DNA of 64,000 bases from Liolophura sinensis (Eukaryota > Mollusca > Polyplacophora > Chitonida > Chitonidae), in contig NC_088301.1 of assembly GCF_032854445.1 (NCBI RefSeq), positions 13,698,281 to 13,762,280 of the forward strand, read 5' to 3'. The notes below the pieces were generated by a model. It worked only from the letters and a program-made list of their open reading frames with translations, did no database searches and was not told where the DNA came from. A program made the position numbers and the translations under genes. The number at the start of each line of letters is the position of its first letter. The stretch's first letter is position 1. This document shows positions 41,019 through 52,000 of the stretch, one piece after another.

Positions 41019-42808
41019 TATGTATGTATGTATGTATGTATGTATGTATGTATGTATGTATGTGTGTATATACGAATGTATGCGTGCGTGCATTTATTTA
41101 TTTGATTGATGTTTTACGCCTTACTCAAGAATATGTTTTTACATTTTTACGATTGCGGCCAGCATTATGGTGGGAGGAAACCGGGCAGAGCCCGGGGGAA
41201 ACCCACGACCATCCGCTTGTTGCTGGAAGGCCTTCGTACGTACGGCCGGAGAGGAAGCCAGCAGCAGCAGGACTTGAATTCTCAGCGACTGCATCGGTGA
41301 GGTCATTACGCTGAGTGTATGTGTGTATGTATGTATGTATACAGGTATGTATTTATATCTGTATGTAAATATGTATGTGTGTTTGTATGTATATATGTAT
41401 GTATTATACGAGCAAGTTTTATCTACTCCCGAAATATATGACAGAAGCAAATAAGCAATCAGTATTATTTTCTATACGATGAATACCAGAGGAGATTGAC
41501 GAGATCATCCTGCTTTTAGGTAGGTAGGTTAAAACGACAGCAGATCGTTCAATTTATATGTGTTGGATTTATTTCGGGCTGCTAATTTAATTTTTAATTC
41601 AATTTAGATAAAATGAAGCCTATCTAAATGAAGAGAAATTGAGTGAAAGTGAAGACTTACCCATCTCATCTGGTCATCATTTGCGCACTTCCGGTAAAAA
41701 CTTGCAAAGTCACCAAAGATATCTGCCAACTTTTGACCAACAACGAAGCGCCTAAAGACCTTAGCGGCGTACGAAACTGTAATAAAAAGTAATAAAAAAT
41801 GTAATAACTACATTGTATATTATACCATGTTAAAGTGATGCGTATTTCAAAAATATATACTCATTTCAAGAAGTGTATGGTATGAGAACATACCTATTTC
41901 ATTGCCCCTGCCAGACGTGAAGGTCAACCCGTAGCCCGTAAGCTCAGTGTCCGTTTTCAACTCCACATATGCGCATGAGTAATCGGGGCGGTGCTGTAAG
42001 ACAAATGGAATATGGTAGATTGAAATAGAAATGCAAAATACGTTCACAGCTTTGCATGTGCATGGATTTTCAAACGTGTCTGTGATTTGCCAATATTAAC
42101 ACTATTTAGCTGAATCTGTTACATCTCTCTGTCGTTTAGTCTAAAATATTTCGTGCGGCATCATACGTAAACAAATAGAAACCGCCGTTTCTACTTTGTA
42201 GCACATCAAAAAGATCGGTGTCTACATAAGGTACAGAAAAGGTGCATGTTTGCCATATTTTCGGATTTGAAATGAAGCGATAGCAGGTTGAATTAAGGCT
42301 TCGTCTAATCATTTAGCCTACATGAACAGTTAGAATAAAACACTACTGAGGTAAAGTAGCAAGATGTTGTATTTAACCGGTTACCTGTGATCGTTTGCCA
42401 TTTGTAACACCGTCGTCGCTACTTTGGTTTTACTCTCTATACTGCGGGTATTTTATTACAATCTAGAAATAGGTCATATTAATGCTATTAACGATAAGTT
42501 ACATCTTCCATGGTGTGTATATGTAAACGTCATCTTGTTCTAGCCAACATAGTAGACCTAAAGCTATAGACAATGGTTATGTACGGTATCCGAGTAAAAC
42601 ATGTCCAGAACAACGTATAACGCCAATCATATATATGCCTGTAAATAAGGCTTGGTGTTTGTTGCATTAAGACTACAACATATTTCTGGACCACATATAA
42701 GCATACTTCAATGGAAATTCTTACCGATGCATCCGAACCACTGCCGTCCAAGGAAGTTGGAAATCGGATGTCTTTAACGTTGAGCTGAGTGATGACCGTG
42801 GGGGCCAT
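32253..42808 (-). CDS. ENOSF1: L-fuconate dehydratase / enolase superfamily member 1, copy A (exon 15 not found)
   Basis: This enzyme removes water from L-fuconate to give 2-keto-3-deoxy-L-fuconate; the vertebrate ENOSF1 protein is mitochondrial. Exons in transcript order: 42725-42808, 41894-41993, 41661-41776, 40762-40848, 39970-39996, 39568-39608, 39165-39196, 38190-38228, 37644-37726, 37231-37265, 35953-36040, 35406-35540, 34715-34886, 34230-34329, (exon 15 missing), 32253-32378. All junctions 1-14 fit in phase. Catalytic features are present: FKMKVG (Lys 217, 219), MDANQKWDV (Asp 247), FWIEEPTNPDDILGH (Glu 273), VATGEQ (Glu 302), QIDCC (Asp 325), CPHGGG (His 352). The last exon has the expected PGYS and FEYPEGKTWEKYF but ends with a divergent TFPPVTTERW. 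Joining exon 14 directly to 16 would shift frame and stop early. The start MAPTVITQLNVKDIRFPT matches copy B. Confidence 0.85.
33180..33545 (-). mobile_element. Family-2 SINE, near full length
   Basis: On the minus strand the head CAGTGGCCTAATGACATCCA and a B-box-like CTAGATCAAACCCGGGGTCG are followed by GTCATGTTTGGTGTCTTCGG and CAGTGGCAGCATGC. This gives the orientation and tRNA-like head of the second family. The insertion sits in the copy A interval where exon 15 would be expected. Confidence 0.65.
33690..34135 (+). repeat. 66-67 bp minisatellite between exons 16 and 14 of ENOSF1 copy A
   Basis: The unit reads CTCTTTCCGGTTTCCTCCAT / TATTATCCTCACCTATATGC / GTCTATCAGTGATATATTCT / CCCCCGG, about 6.5 copies. 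It ends against a family-1 or family-3 SINE tail (TGAAATGTTCTTGAGTGCGA) at 34145-34180, and GGTTTCCTCCATTATTAT resembles the family-1 body. The array therefore probably grew from inside a SINE. Confidence 0.9.
34915..35045 (-). mobile_element. Family-3 SINE 3' part
   Basis: GTTTAACGCCAGACTTCAGA and CCACCGACCTTCGGCAAATT are seen on the plus strand, i.e. the reverse of the family-3 tail and body. It is in the intron between exons 13 and 12 of ENOSF1 copy A. Confidence 0.6.
36455..36600 (+). mobile_element. Family-1 SINE 3' part
   Basis: AAGGTCTGGCACAACCTGCG, GGTTTCCTCCCACCGCAATG, CCGTCGTATAAGTGAAATAT and TTGAGTACGGTGTAAAACCA. It lies in the exon 11-10 intron of copy A. Confidence 0.8.
36903..37052 (-). 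mobile_element. Family-1 SINE 3' part
   Basis: ATTGGTGTTTTACGCCGTAC, GAGGAAACCGGGCAGAACCC, GGGGAAACCCACGACCATCC and GATCTTCCCACGTACG. It lies in inverted orientation about 300 bases from the plus-oriented copy at 36455-36600, so the two can pair in RNA. Confidence 0.8.
38400..38880 (+). repeat. Degenerate 32-60 bp tandem repeat in an ENOSF1 copy A intron
   Basis: A phrase like TAGAATCATTCATTTACACA plus TGGTAATACTG recurs about 12 times with much divergence (e.g. 38411, 38450, 38475, 38515, 38600, 38705, 38745, 38815). This is an old, decayed minisatellite between exons 8 and 7. Confidence 0.7.
40945..41075 (+). repeat. TATG/TG compound microsatellite
   Basis: Runs of TATG, then about 21 TG units, then TATG again. 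A related TATG stretch resumes at 41310-41410 beyond a SINE, so the SINE probably inserted into a longer microsatellite. It lies between exons 4 and 3 of ENOSF1 copy A. Confidence 0.9.
41097..41320 (-). mobile_element. Family-1 SINE, lacking its extreme head
   Basis: TTATTTGATTGATGTTTTAC, GGTGGGAGGAAACCGGGCAG, GGGGAAACCCACGACCATCC, ACGGCCGGAGAGGAAGCCAG, and a truncated head at GTCATTACGCTGAG. Flanking TATG repeats on both sides suggest insertion in a microsatellite. Confidence 0.85.
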
Positions 42809-43580
42809 GTTTCTCCTGTATAGAACTATGTCAGAGCAAGCGTCCACTGACTATAACTGCACAGTCTGTCTATGTTTTTGAAGTAGGCCTATACCTTACA
42901 TTGGTTATCTTAGTTTCAAGGTCACCATCGTATGAAAAGGAGTTTCTGGCCAACATATACGCAGATACACGCTGACATATAAACGGCGGTTGCCCTATAT
43001 TTCACGTAATCTATGTTTTAGATGCTTTTGATACTTATTTTGTTTAAGCGTGGTCACGTAAGAGAGGCGTGATGGACGGCACTAGATATTCTAAATGCAC
43101 CGTATCGCGTCACATGTATATATTGCCCTACATGCTGGTGCTGATTAACTGCTACTGCAATATTTGGACACATTTCGGCTTGTTTCCATAATAAAACCGG
43201 CGATCTGAATGTATCATCCTCATCACTGGTGAATGAACGCACTTGATTGTGTGGTATTTGGATTGCTATATGAGATACACACCGACAATCGTCATATATA
43301 GGACATTAGAAGCAATATCTACAATTAATCTGAAACATCGGGGAAGCGAAAGTTTTTCCATTGGAAATTAGGGTGCGCGACTAGGATGCTGACAGAGGAT
43401 ATTTCGTTACCTCCTTGCTTCGCTTTCTCTCCCAGTATCACAGAGTTAGTGGAAAGGTCTGCCAGCAACCTGCGGATGGATTGGTTGGGTGGCCTAATGG
43501 TTAGAGCGTCCGCCTCGAAGTAGGGACATGTCTGGTGTCTTCGGCATGATACTTCAGGCACGATAGTGTAATGTAATTTT

Positions 43581-43742
43581 TTCTCGGTTGAGAAACGAAT
43601 TAGAGAGAAATTATGTTCTCTTGATGTACGGAGTGATCGGTAGGGAGCGCCTTTCTCGCGCTTGCAAGGCCTTTATAAAGCTGCCTGATAAGGTGCTAAT
43701 GGCCATTCAGCACGACATATTTTGACTTACAATTTATTTGCC
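43581..43742 (+). repeat. Direct repeat, left copy (partner 44531-44680)
   Basis: The shared core ACGAATTAGAGAGAAATT, CTCTTGATGTACGGAGTG, CTAATGGCCATTCAGCACGA and TTTTGACTTACAATTTATTT is about 85% alike by eye over some 140 bases. The pair brackets the minisatellite at 43800-44350. It could be a small dispersed element or a segmental duplication. Confidence 0.8.
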
Positions 43743-43799
43743 ACCTAACTTTGGTAGTGATAGAGGATGCGACCACTCGCTTTTCTCTTGTTTTAATAA

Positions 43800-44350
43800 C
43801 ACGCCTTTCGGGAAGGGGTGCAGTGTTGGCCTTGGGCAGGGAACTTGTACATGTACATCTTCAGTGTCGTGGAACCCACAGGGCGCGGGCACAGTGTTGG
43901 CCTCCGACAGGGAACCTGTACACCTGCAGTGTCATGGAACCCACAAGGTGCGGGCGCGGTGTTGGCCTCCGACAGGAAACCTGTACATATACATCTTCAG
44001 CGTCACAGAACCCACAGGGTGCGGGCACAGTGTTGACCTCCGACAGGGAACTTGTACATGTACATCTTCAGTGTCGTGGAACCCACAGGGCGCGGGCACA
44101 GTGTTGGCCTCCGACAGGGAACCTGTACATATACATCTTCAGTGTCGTGGAACCCACAAGGTGGGGGTGCAGTATTGGCCTCGGGCAGGGGTACAGTCTT
44201 GGCCTGGGACGGGAACTTGTACATCTACAGTGTCATGGAACCCACAAGATGCGGGCGCAGTGTTGGCCTGGGGCAGGGAACCTGTACATATACATCTTCA
44301 GCGTCACAGAACCCACAGGGTGCGGGCACAGTGTTGACCTCCCCCAGTCT
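43800..44350 (+). repeat. 65-95 bp GC-richer minisatellite, about 7 copies
   Basis: The unit includes GTGTTGGCCTCCGACAGGGA, ACCTGTACATATACATCTTC, AGTGTCGTGGAACCCACAGG and GCGGGCACA. Spacing is mostly 67-71 bp. It is clearly richer in G and C than its flanks. Open frames through it on both strands come from the repeat and give no recognisable protein. Confidence 0.9.
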
Positions 44351-44530
44351 TTGTCGCCTTGTATTCTCCATGTCTCGATCCACGGGTTTTTGACATGCGA
44401 GAATGAGAGACTAGAGAAAACAAGAAAACGTTATGATCTCGCACGGTTTTAGCTATTGTGACGTTCTCGAGTTCTCGAGCAGCTGGTCATCAAAACACAT
44501 GACAAGAGAAAGCGAGTGGCCGCATCCGTC

Positions 44531-44680
44531 TTCCTCAGTTGAAGGACGAATTAGAGAGAAATTCTGTTCTCTTGATGTACGGAGTGGTCCATTGGGGGCG
44601 CCTTTAAAAAGGCCTGATAAGACGCTAATGGTCATTCAGCACGACATTTTCCGCCATATTTTGACTTACAATTTATTTAT
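44531..44680 (+). repeat. Direct repeat, right copy (partner 43581-43742)
   Basis: It carries the same core as 43581-43742, with an internal deletion of about 15 bases in the GCGCCTTT region and a small insertion (TTCCGCCATA) before the final TTTTGACTTACAATTTATTT. Confidence 0.8.
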
Positions 44681-45024
44681 TTAATAGTAACAAATGTATA
44701 TTTTTCTTATTACGGTGCTTGTTTTGTACTATTCGATCCAGCATTACAATCCAGCGGGGCCCTCCCTTTTGTGTACAGTACACGTTCGGACGGAACAGCT
44801 GCATGCTTTTTCAAGAGAATTTGTCCAGATCGATAATCATTAGAAATGTCATACATATAGACAAAAACAAATGGTTTATCTCTGTTTTTTTTAATGCCGG
44901 GAATGTTCTGTTTTCGACCAAGGTTACCTAATATATAGCGGTTTGAATCTTATACTTACTCTGTCCACCTGTTATATATACATACATATGCGTGATTTTA
45001 TGGCTACTCAGTTATTACGCAGCC

Positions 45025-45105
45025 CGATTAAAGAGCGGCTGTCGTGTCTATACTCATCAGAGCGGCTGTCGTGTCTATACTCTTCAGAGTGGCTGCCATG
45101 TCTGT
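45025..45105 (+). repeat. About 28-bp triplication
   Basis: GAGCGGCTGTCGTGTCTATA plus CTCATCA occurs twice nearly exactly and a third time diverged (GAGTGGCTGCCATGTCTGTG). A short local tandem repeat upstream of ENOSF1 copy A. Confidence 0.8.
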
Positions 45106-45204
45106 GCCCCAGCATTGAGCTATGTTGTTTTCGTATATGTAGTCACAGAGTTGAGCTAGAGTATGCCACACCAAGACGCAGTAAATGTACACACTAAAGA
45201 CTAC

Positions 45205-45430
45205 ATCGCACTACGTACGCTTAATGAAACCGGACGGAGTGGTTGGACCTTATGTGTCAGTATAATATGACTGAGTGGGGTGTCATGTCTGGTGTCTTTG
45301 GCATGATACTTCGGTGGCGGCAGCATGGACTTTCCCTGACACAGAATATATATACATATCTAATGACTCCTCGAAGTCATTTATGGCTGAAAAGTTGCCA
45401 AGGACGGCGTAAAACCCCAAAGCATACATA
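45205..45430 (+). mobile_element. Family-2 SINE
   Basis: AGTATAATATGACTGAGTGG, GGTGTCATGTCTGGTGTCTT, GGCATGATACTTCGGTGGCG and CAAGGACGGCGTAAAACCCC followed by CATA repeats. This copy shows the phrase from which the intron 11 array of WASHC5 may have grown. Confidence 0.65.
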
Positions 45431-46043
45431 CATACATATATTCAACAACACCTTTATAAATTTATAAAATCTCCTTTACAAATTCATCAAAAAAGAAAAT
45501 TATAAGAAAAATCAAATCTCATAACCATAAATGTTAATATTCGATAGCTATCACTTCCCTCATAAATAAGGGAAAAGCACGTATTTCCACAACTTACCTT
45601 AAATCAACTAAATGTAAAATACTAGTACATTAAATGCGTTTTTCTCTTAAACTTGTGAAATGGAAAAGTTACACGTTGAAAAAAAACAAATAATGTACTT
45701 AAATATAACATTAACAATATAAACATACACGCAGTCACTTTTATATGAATTTTTTATTCACTGCATTTTGTAAATTTAATGAACTGTAAATTGTCAGTGC
45801 AACTGATAATACTGTATGTTTTAACATCTCAATTAAAGCGTTTTTCAAATTTTACAAACAAATAAAACAAGCGTATAAGACTGTCATTTGAAATCAAGAA
45901 GACTAACCCCTTGTGGAAGAATATAAAATTTTTAGATAAAAACACATAATTATATAGCGAGTATTAAAATATGAATCAAAACATGAGATTTAATTTCGAT
46001 CGCGTATTTGTACCGATCTTTGCAATCTTTGTTTAAGCGTTTT

Positions 46044-49000
46044 TCATTCTCTTTCGTAAATGCCATCATCAAAGAGTTTCTGCCAGACTTTGCCTTTTGG
46101 ATATTCATACATGTCTAAAGAATCGGCTTTCATCTCTATACTGTATCCAGGGGCCTGAAAAATGATCATAGATTTTTATTGATTACATTGAATTTCAGTG
46201 GTTGTGCAAATCCGACAGCCATTAATATCCTGTTAGTCCAGAACTATATTTATGATGAAGAAATAGAATACATGTGCTATATTTAATAGAATAATTTGCT
46301 GCAATGACAGTACAATCTGTTCCAATAACAGACTTCATTCTAGCGTCACCCAAAAAAGACTTTCTTTTCAATTTTTTGTGAAACTAGAGACGCAGACTAA
46401 GGCGTCAAGGTCGCTGGTTCAAAACACAACCGGGGTCGCTGTGTAAAATATAGTGTTTGATCTCACCTGTGGCACTTGGTAATGACCCTTCTTCATGATG
46501 ACAGGTGTGACAAAATGCTCGTGGAGGTGGTCCACGTATTCCGTTACTCTGCAATTTAGGGGATATATACACAGTTATAAACCATACACAAAATGATGCT
46601 GGCTTCCTCTCCGGTCGTACGTGGAAGGTCCGCCAGCAATTACCTGCGGATGGTCGTGAGTTGCTCCCCGAGCCTGGGGGAAACCCACGACCATCCGCAG
46701 ATTGCTGTCAGGTTTTCCCACGTACGGTCGGACAGGAAGCCAGCATGAGTTGGACTGGAATTGACGGTGACCGCATTGGGTCATTCCTCCGCGCTGGTGC
46801 GCTAACCACCTCGACCACGGAGGCCTCCTAATACCAATATATGTGGTGTGCATGTCTGCACGAGGATGAATTCGTCAGTAACATGCCAAAGGTCAGAGGT
46901 TAAAGCTAGGCACTGATTACTGCCGCGCATAAAACTGACCTCCATCAAGTAAGCAAACATGTCTTTACAACCCTGGCTTAATGTAGTGGTTTATGCTGGT
47001 TTCAGGGAATTTTAAATTGCCCAGTTTTGCTTGCGTATTCAGATTGTGAACGAGTGTATCTTGCACTCATGGCTTCACACCACAGTCAAGCTGGCGAATT
47101 AACGCACCTGTTTTCCATGGAGCCCGACACGCAGAGGTAATCAAACATAGAGATGTGCTGGATGTATTCACACAAACCCACCCCTCCTCCATGCGGACAC
47201 ACTGGTACTACAAATATAACATTCATTTCTTCAGTCATAAATCCCTAGACTTCAGCATATTAACATTTTTTACTTTTCCGACCCTCATTCCTCAAACTTT
47301 TCGCATATGAAAGAGCAACTTTCAGTGCAATTTATGTACATTTGTTAAAAAAAATATTTAATTTTTGATTTTGAAGATAAAACTACAGTGGTTGGATTGG
47401 CCAGTTTCAGAGCTACACAAGTATAATTTTAACAGTCTACAAATGAACAATGCCTTCCGAATATGCTTGAATAAACATTTGACACATATGCGAAAAGGTT
47501 GAAGAATTACAGCAATTGTAAGCTGCTCTGATTCATGGCTACAGTCTAACAGTGTTTCATTCATATTAACCTGTGAAAAAGCGCAAAATATTACGGACAG
47601 AAAACAATAGAAAACTGACCGCCATCATGAAACATTGAAGTGAAATATTCTTGAGAATGGCGTTAAACAAAAATAAAAAGAATGAGTAAATAAATTAATA
47701 AATAAATTACTGGACGTAAGAACTTACTGTTAACTTTAGCGGCCATAAGAAGAACTGCTATGATCTCGTTTAGACTGCCCAACCGACAGCTGTCAATCTG
47801 ACAGAACTGTAAAGCTCCGCCCCGCAAAAACTGCTTGAACATGATGCGGTTCTGGCATTGCTCCCCAGTAGCCACTCCAATGCCAAGAGGGTTTAACGCC
47901 TATTACACCGGAAAATAAAAAAGAAAAAAAATCTTTCAAATATGAAATAGTCCCAGGATCACAAAGTTCTCTTAAACTTACGTTTAAGTATTACTTTGAA
48001 ATCCCCAAAGCCGTACGGAATCGATTCTGATTGTCTGGTATGAGACATAGGTAAGTCCAGGCTACGCCTTACCTAACCTGAATTTTTGGTAGCCTCCGTA
48101 TGGTACATTTATTCAAGCGAGACCAAGGCTATAAGACTTAACCTAGGAAGCCCTTTCTCCACTGTCAACCAATCAACGTCGATTCTGTATACCATTAAAG
48201 GCAAAGAAAACACTAAAATAAAGTATTTATCAGATGAACAACCATTAAACATTGTCCAGAAAAATAGTTTGAATTATCTTTTAGAGCGTTTCTGATTGAC
48301 TAAAATGCATGGGAAACATAGGATTCTGTTTTTGTCTGTTAGGACCCAGGAGGTATCAGTGACGTCACAGCAATATTTTTGGCTGAAATAGTTCGTTTCA
48401 AGGTCCATTTGGTAAATGCATTCATAGCTCTAAATGAAGACGCATCTTGAATGATGAAAAACTATAGCAATCTTTCTGTGTCAAGTGACAAAAAAAACAA
48501 GTGACACCTTTGGTTTCAATATGATCAGAAAAAGCCACAGTAAGTTTTAAATGCATTTTACTAGGTCGAAAAATATTCTAAAAATATATATATGCATATC
48601 CGACTATTTTGCCGGACAATATTTAATGATCTTTCATCTGACATGTACTTCATGCTAGTGTGCTATTTGCTTTTACGGTAAGCCACAACTGTTTTGAAGT
48701 TAAACCTACGTCTGATTAATCTGGGTCTGTGACACGATATTCTTGCTCACATCTATTAAACAATATCGAACCGTGAACCATCCAACATAAGCGAAGTGAT
48801 TTAAATGTCAATGTTTTAGACGACGCCGATCTAGAATAAGTAAAAACCTAAAAAAACACTTTATATGACCACAGCAAGCGACAATTCAGAGTGACTGGTT
48901 ATCTGAATATGTTTGTCCATAATTATTCCTCACTTGTTAAGCAAATGTATGTCTGGTAAACCTAAGAGCAATTGAAGACTACGCTACAAACGTGACTCGT

Positions 49001-52000
49001 TATAACTTAAAGCAAGATGTTGTAATACAGCATAAGCCTACATGTCGAGCTTGCTGACGTTTTGTATACCTTTGCTATGGTGGCGTGTCCTAAGATATCA
49101 TCTGGGCAAGTGGGTTCTTCAATCCAGTACGGTTTGAAAGGTGCCAACTTCTTCATCCAATCAATTGCCTCGTTCACGTCCCATCGTTGGTTAGCATCAG
49201 TCATCTGCCAATGAAGTGATAACTTGTAATTCATCAAACGTTAATTCTTCTGGACATTATTTTCAATTCACGCGTTACCGTTGTCTTCATGCTTGCGAAC
49301 TACAATTTAGGTGCAAGTTGATTTTTTTAAGGCCATCTCCAAGAATTTTTATGGGATGTCAGTTTTAGAGCGCCTAGCTTAAGTCATCGACCTTTGGCAA
49401 GTTTCTGACGAACTTTCTCACATGCATGTGACGCACAGATATGTACATCATACTGGGGGACTCTTTCTCCTAAGCGGTCTTCAGTGAACGTTAAACTGTC
49501 TATAGTGATTGAAAGGTAAGCAATTTGAACCATTGTAGACTACTAAGGCCCGCTTTCTTCTAGCACAGAGAAAACATCGGTGTTTAACACTTGAGAAAAC
49601 AAACAGCTTATCTCAGTGTTAACTGAGCCTAAAGCATCATCTATACGTGTAGCTTAAGAGTAAAAGATTGTACTTTTGTGCGAAAATGAGCCTTTAAAAT
49701 GGTCCTGTATTGAATGAATCCCGATTTTGTTGTCTTTATCTGCCTGCTTATGGTGTTAAAACGTGTACTTACGTATGCTATACTTCTATGAAAACCAGTG
49801 ATGTAAAATACATACAGTCTCTTGACTCAGGTTAGTTTTGAACTCCTCTAGTTTCGAGTCATCTGACACAATTACCAATTTTCGGTCCGGTCCAATCATT
49901 TCTCTGATTATCTGAATACGCCTGATATCATCCTGGACATCAGCTCCAACTTTCATTTTGAAGCTAAAATATATGGAGGAAAAAAATCATCAAAGAATGA
50001 AAGAAATATGGTGCATGTGATTGATCGGTGTGGCACTGATTGAATTTCATGTATCGGATTAATATTAAAATGCTAGTTTTAAGTTTAATCATGTAAAAGT
50101 AAATCCACACACCACCCAAAAATAGATACATTATTAAAGAAACTTTGCTACTCTGGTGTTTCCGTTAGGTCGGGTTTTTAAGCTTGAATTAGTAACCTTT
50201 ACATGACGTGGTTCTGAGAGTGTACGTTTTGGACTTTTCAGTTGGGTATTTGAGTATTATCCTGGACTTACACATCAAACCCCTCTGTCAGAGCTTCTTC
50301 ACACAGCTGGAAATGAAATAAAATAAACAAATCACATAAACGCCATATATACGACTGCGTCAAGTACCTTGTATCTATATATGTGTCAGAATAAATACTT
50401 GTATGCCAGCCGTCAAGCAAAAGTAACGTTCCAATAATCACGTGGCCAATACCCAAAATCAAAATTCCCAGAACGAAGAAGGTATATAAAGTCCCAAATT
50501 AGGACGAAATCATGCAAAGAGAAGTAGGTATCCATTTTAACTGAGGTTGGAAAGAACCTGTTCAAGGCGATTAAATGAAATCAGTATTCAAATCGTGTAC
50601 CATGCTAGTATATATAAGTTGTCAATAACTAAAATATGTATCTCATTTACGCTTTGATCGTAACTGTCCATATATCCACCGTTGTCATCTAAATCTATAA
50701 TGTTTGGATGCGTCAGTGGGTAGTTATAGAAACTACTATACTACAGAAACCCATTCCTCATGGTGGAATTAGCTAATTTCCCTTTCTAAAAATATACTGA
50801 TATTTTTTTCATACATTTTAATTGACGTTTAACGCCGTATACACAACAATATTTCACTTATAGTACGGCGACCCTGGGGAACTTACGACCATCCGCATAA
50901 TGCTAGAAGACCATGTACGGCCAGAGATGTATATTGTCTTCATTAACACGGTATAACATGTATGTATAACTGGAATAATGTTACAGTAAGTATCTTTGCT
51001 ATCTAGTGTTTGGAAACGTTTCCAGGAAATTCCTACATTTTTTTTTTTTTTTTTTTTTTGCTTACTTACTAGTTTCAGACTAGTTAAGAAGTATATAATC
51101 TCAACGACGGGTCATGAAGAAGTCGAAATAACTGAATACAGACAAATTCATTTGTTTCACCCACCCTTTCCACAAGTTTCATCGGTCTGGTTTCCCGGCC
51201 ACATTATACCGCAATAACAATTTTTACCCACTGACTTGACATTTTCATCATGAGAGCGGTCATCCTTGGTACACAATTTTCAATCCACATTATAAAGTCT
51301 TGGAGCCAATTTTATACATGTTCTTTCTTGATTGCCCAAGAGATCTCCACTCCATGATTACACTCTATTTAATTGTTTCTCACCGAGACAAATCAAGCCT
51401 TTTAGAACCATTACATTTACAAGACGACCTTGAACTTTGACCCCTCACCTGCCTTATCTTGTCGTCAGGATAACCGAGCCAACCACAGGATGTCGTGTAC
51501 GCGGGATAGCCCTGCGCCAACAGTTTGGCCACTGAACAAAAAAGACAAACAGTATTTAAATGTCCAATCCGGAATATTTAAATATGTTTTTAAACAAAAA
51601 AGTATTTTATTTTATTGATTTGACTGTTTTTTAACCCCATACAACCAAAATGTTTTAGCTTATATGAGGCCATTTTAGGTCGAGAAATGCGAAGTCTCTG
51701 GAGTAAACCACCCACCACTGGCAAGTTACTGCCAGACTTTTTCACTTGTGAGAGCCTGATTGGTAGACAAGAGAATTCCTGTGGACCTCATGCAAACCCA
51801 GACAAAACAGCACCGCCCATCACGTATTTCCACCAAGCGGCCCCGAGGAACAATGGAAGCGGGGAATGGACAACCCCGTCCCACAAATGAGATTTAACCC
51901 GCGTGTCGTGTGACCATGCAACTGAAAGGTAAGTATGTTAACCAATCGGTCACATGTAAATAGATTTGTTTATCTGATTAGTGTTTTACACCGTACGCAA

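Larger units (their letters stand above)
42809..46043. other. Intergenic region between the two ENOSF1 copies
   Basis: No gene is seen. It holds 42.8-43.4 kb of upstream sequence for copy A, SINE fragments at 43430-43570, a direct repeat pair (43581-43742 and 44531-44680), a minisatellite (43800-44350), a short triplication (45025-45105) and a family-2 SINE (45205-45425). 45430-46040 is AT-rich and includes the probable 3' UTR of copy B, with a minus-strand AATAAA at about 45753-45758. No promoter motif can be picked with confidence. Confidence 0.7.

Noticed and set aside
43738..44452. Open frames of about 200 codons upstream of ENOSF1 copy A
   Set aside because: Repeat-driven, open in three frames and on both strands, with no family match.
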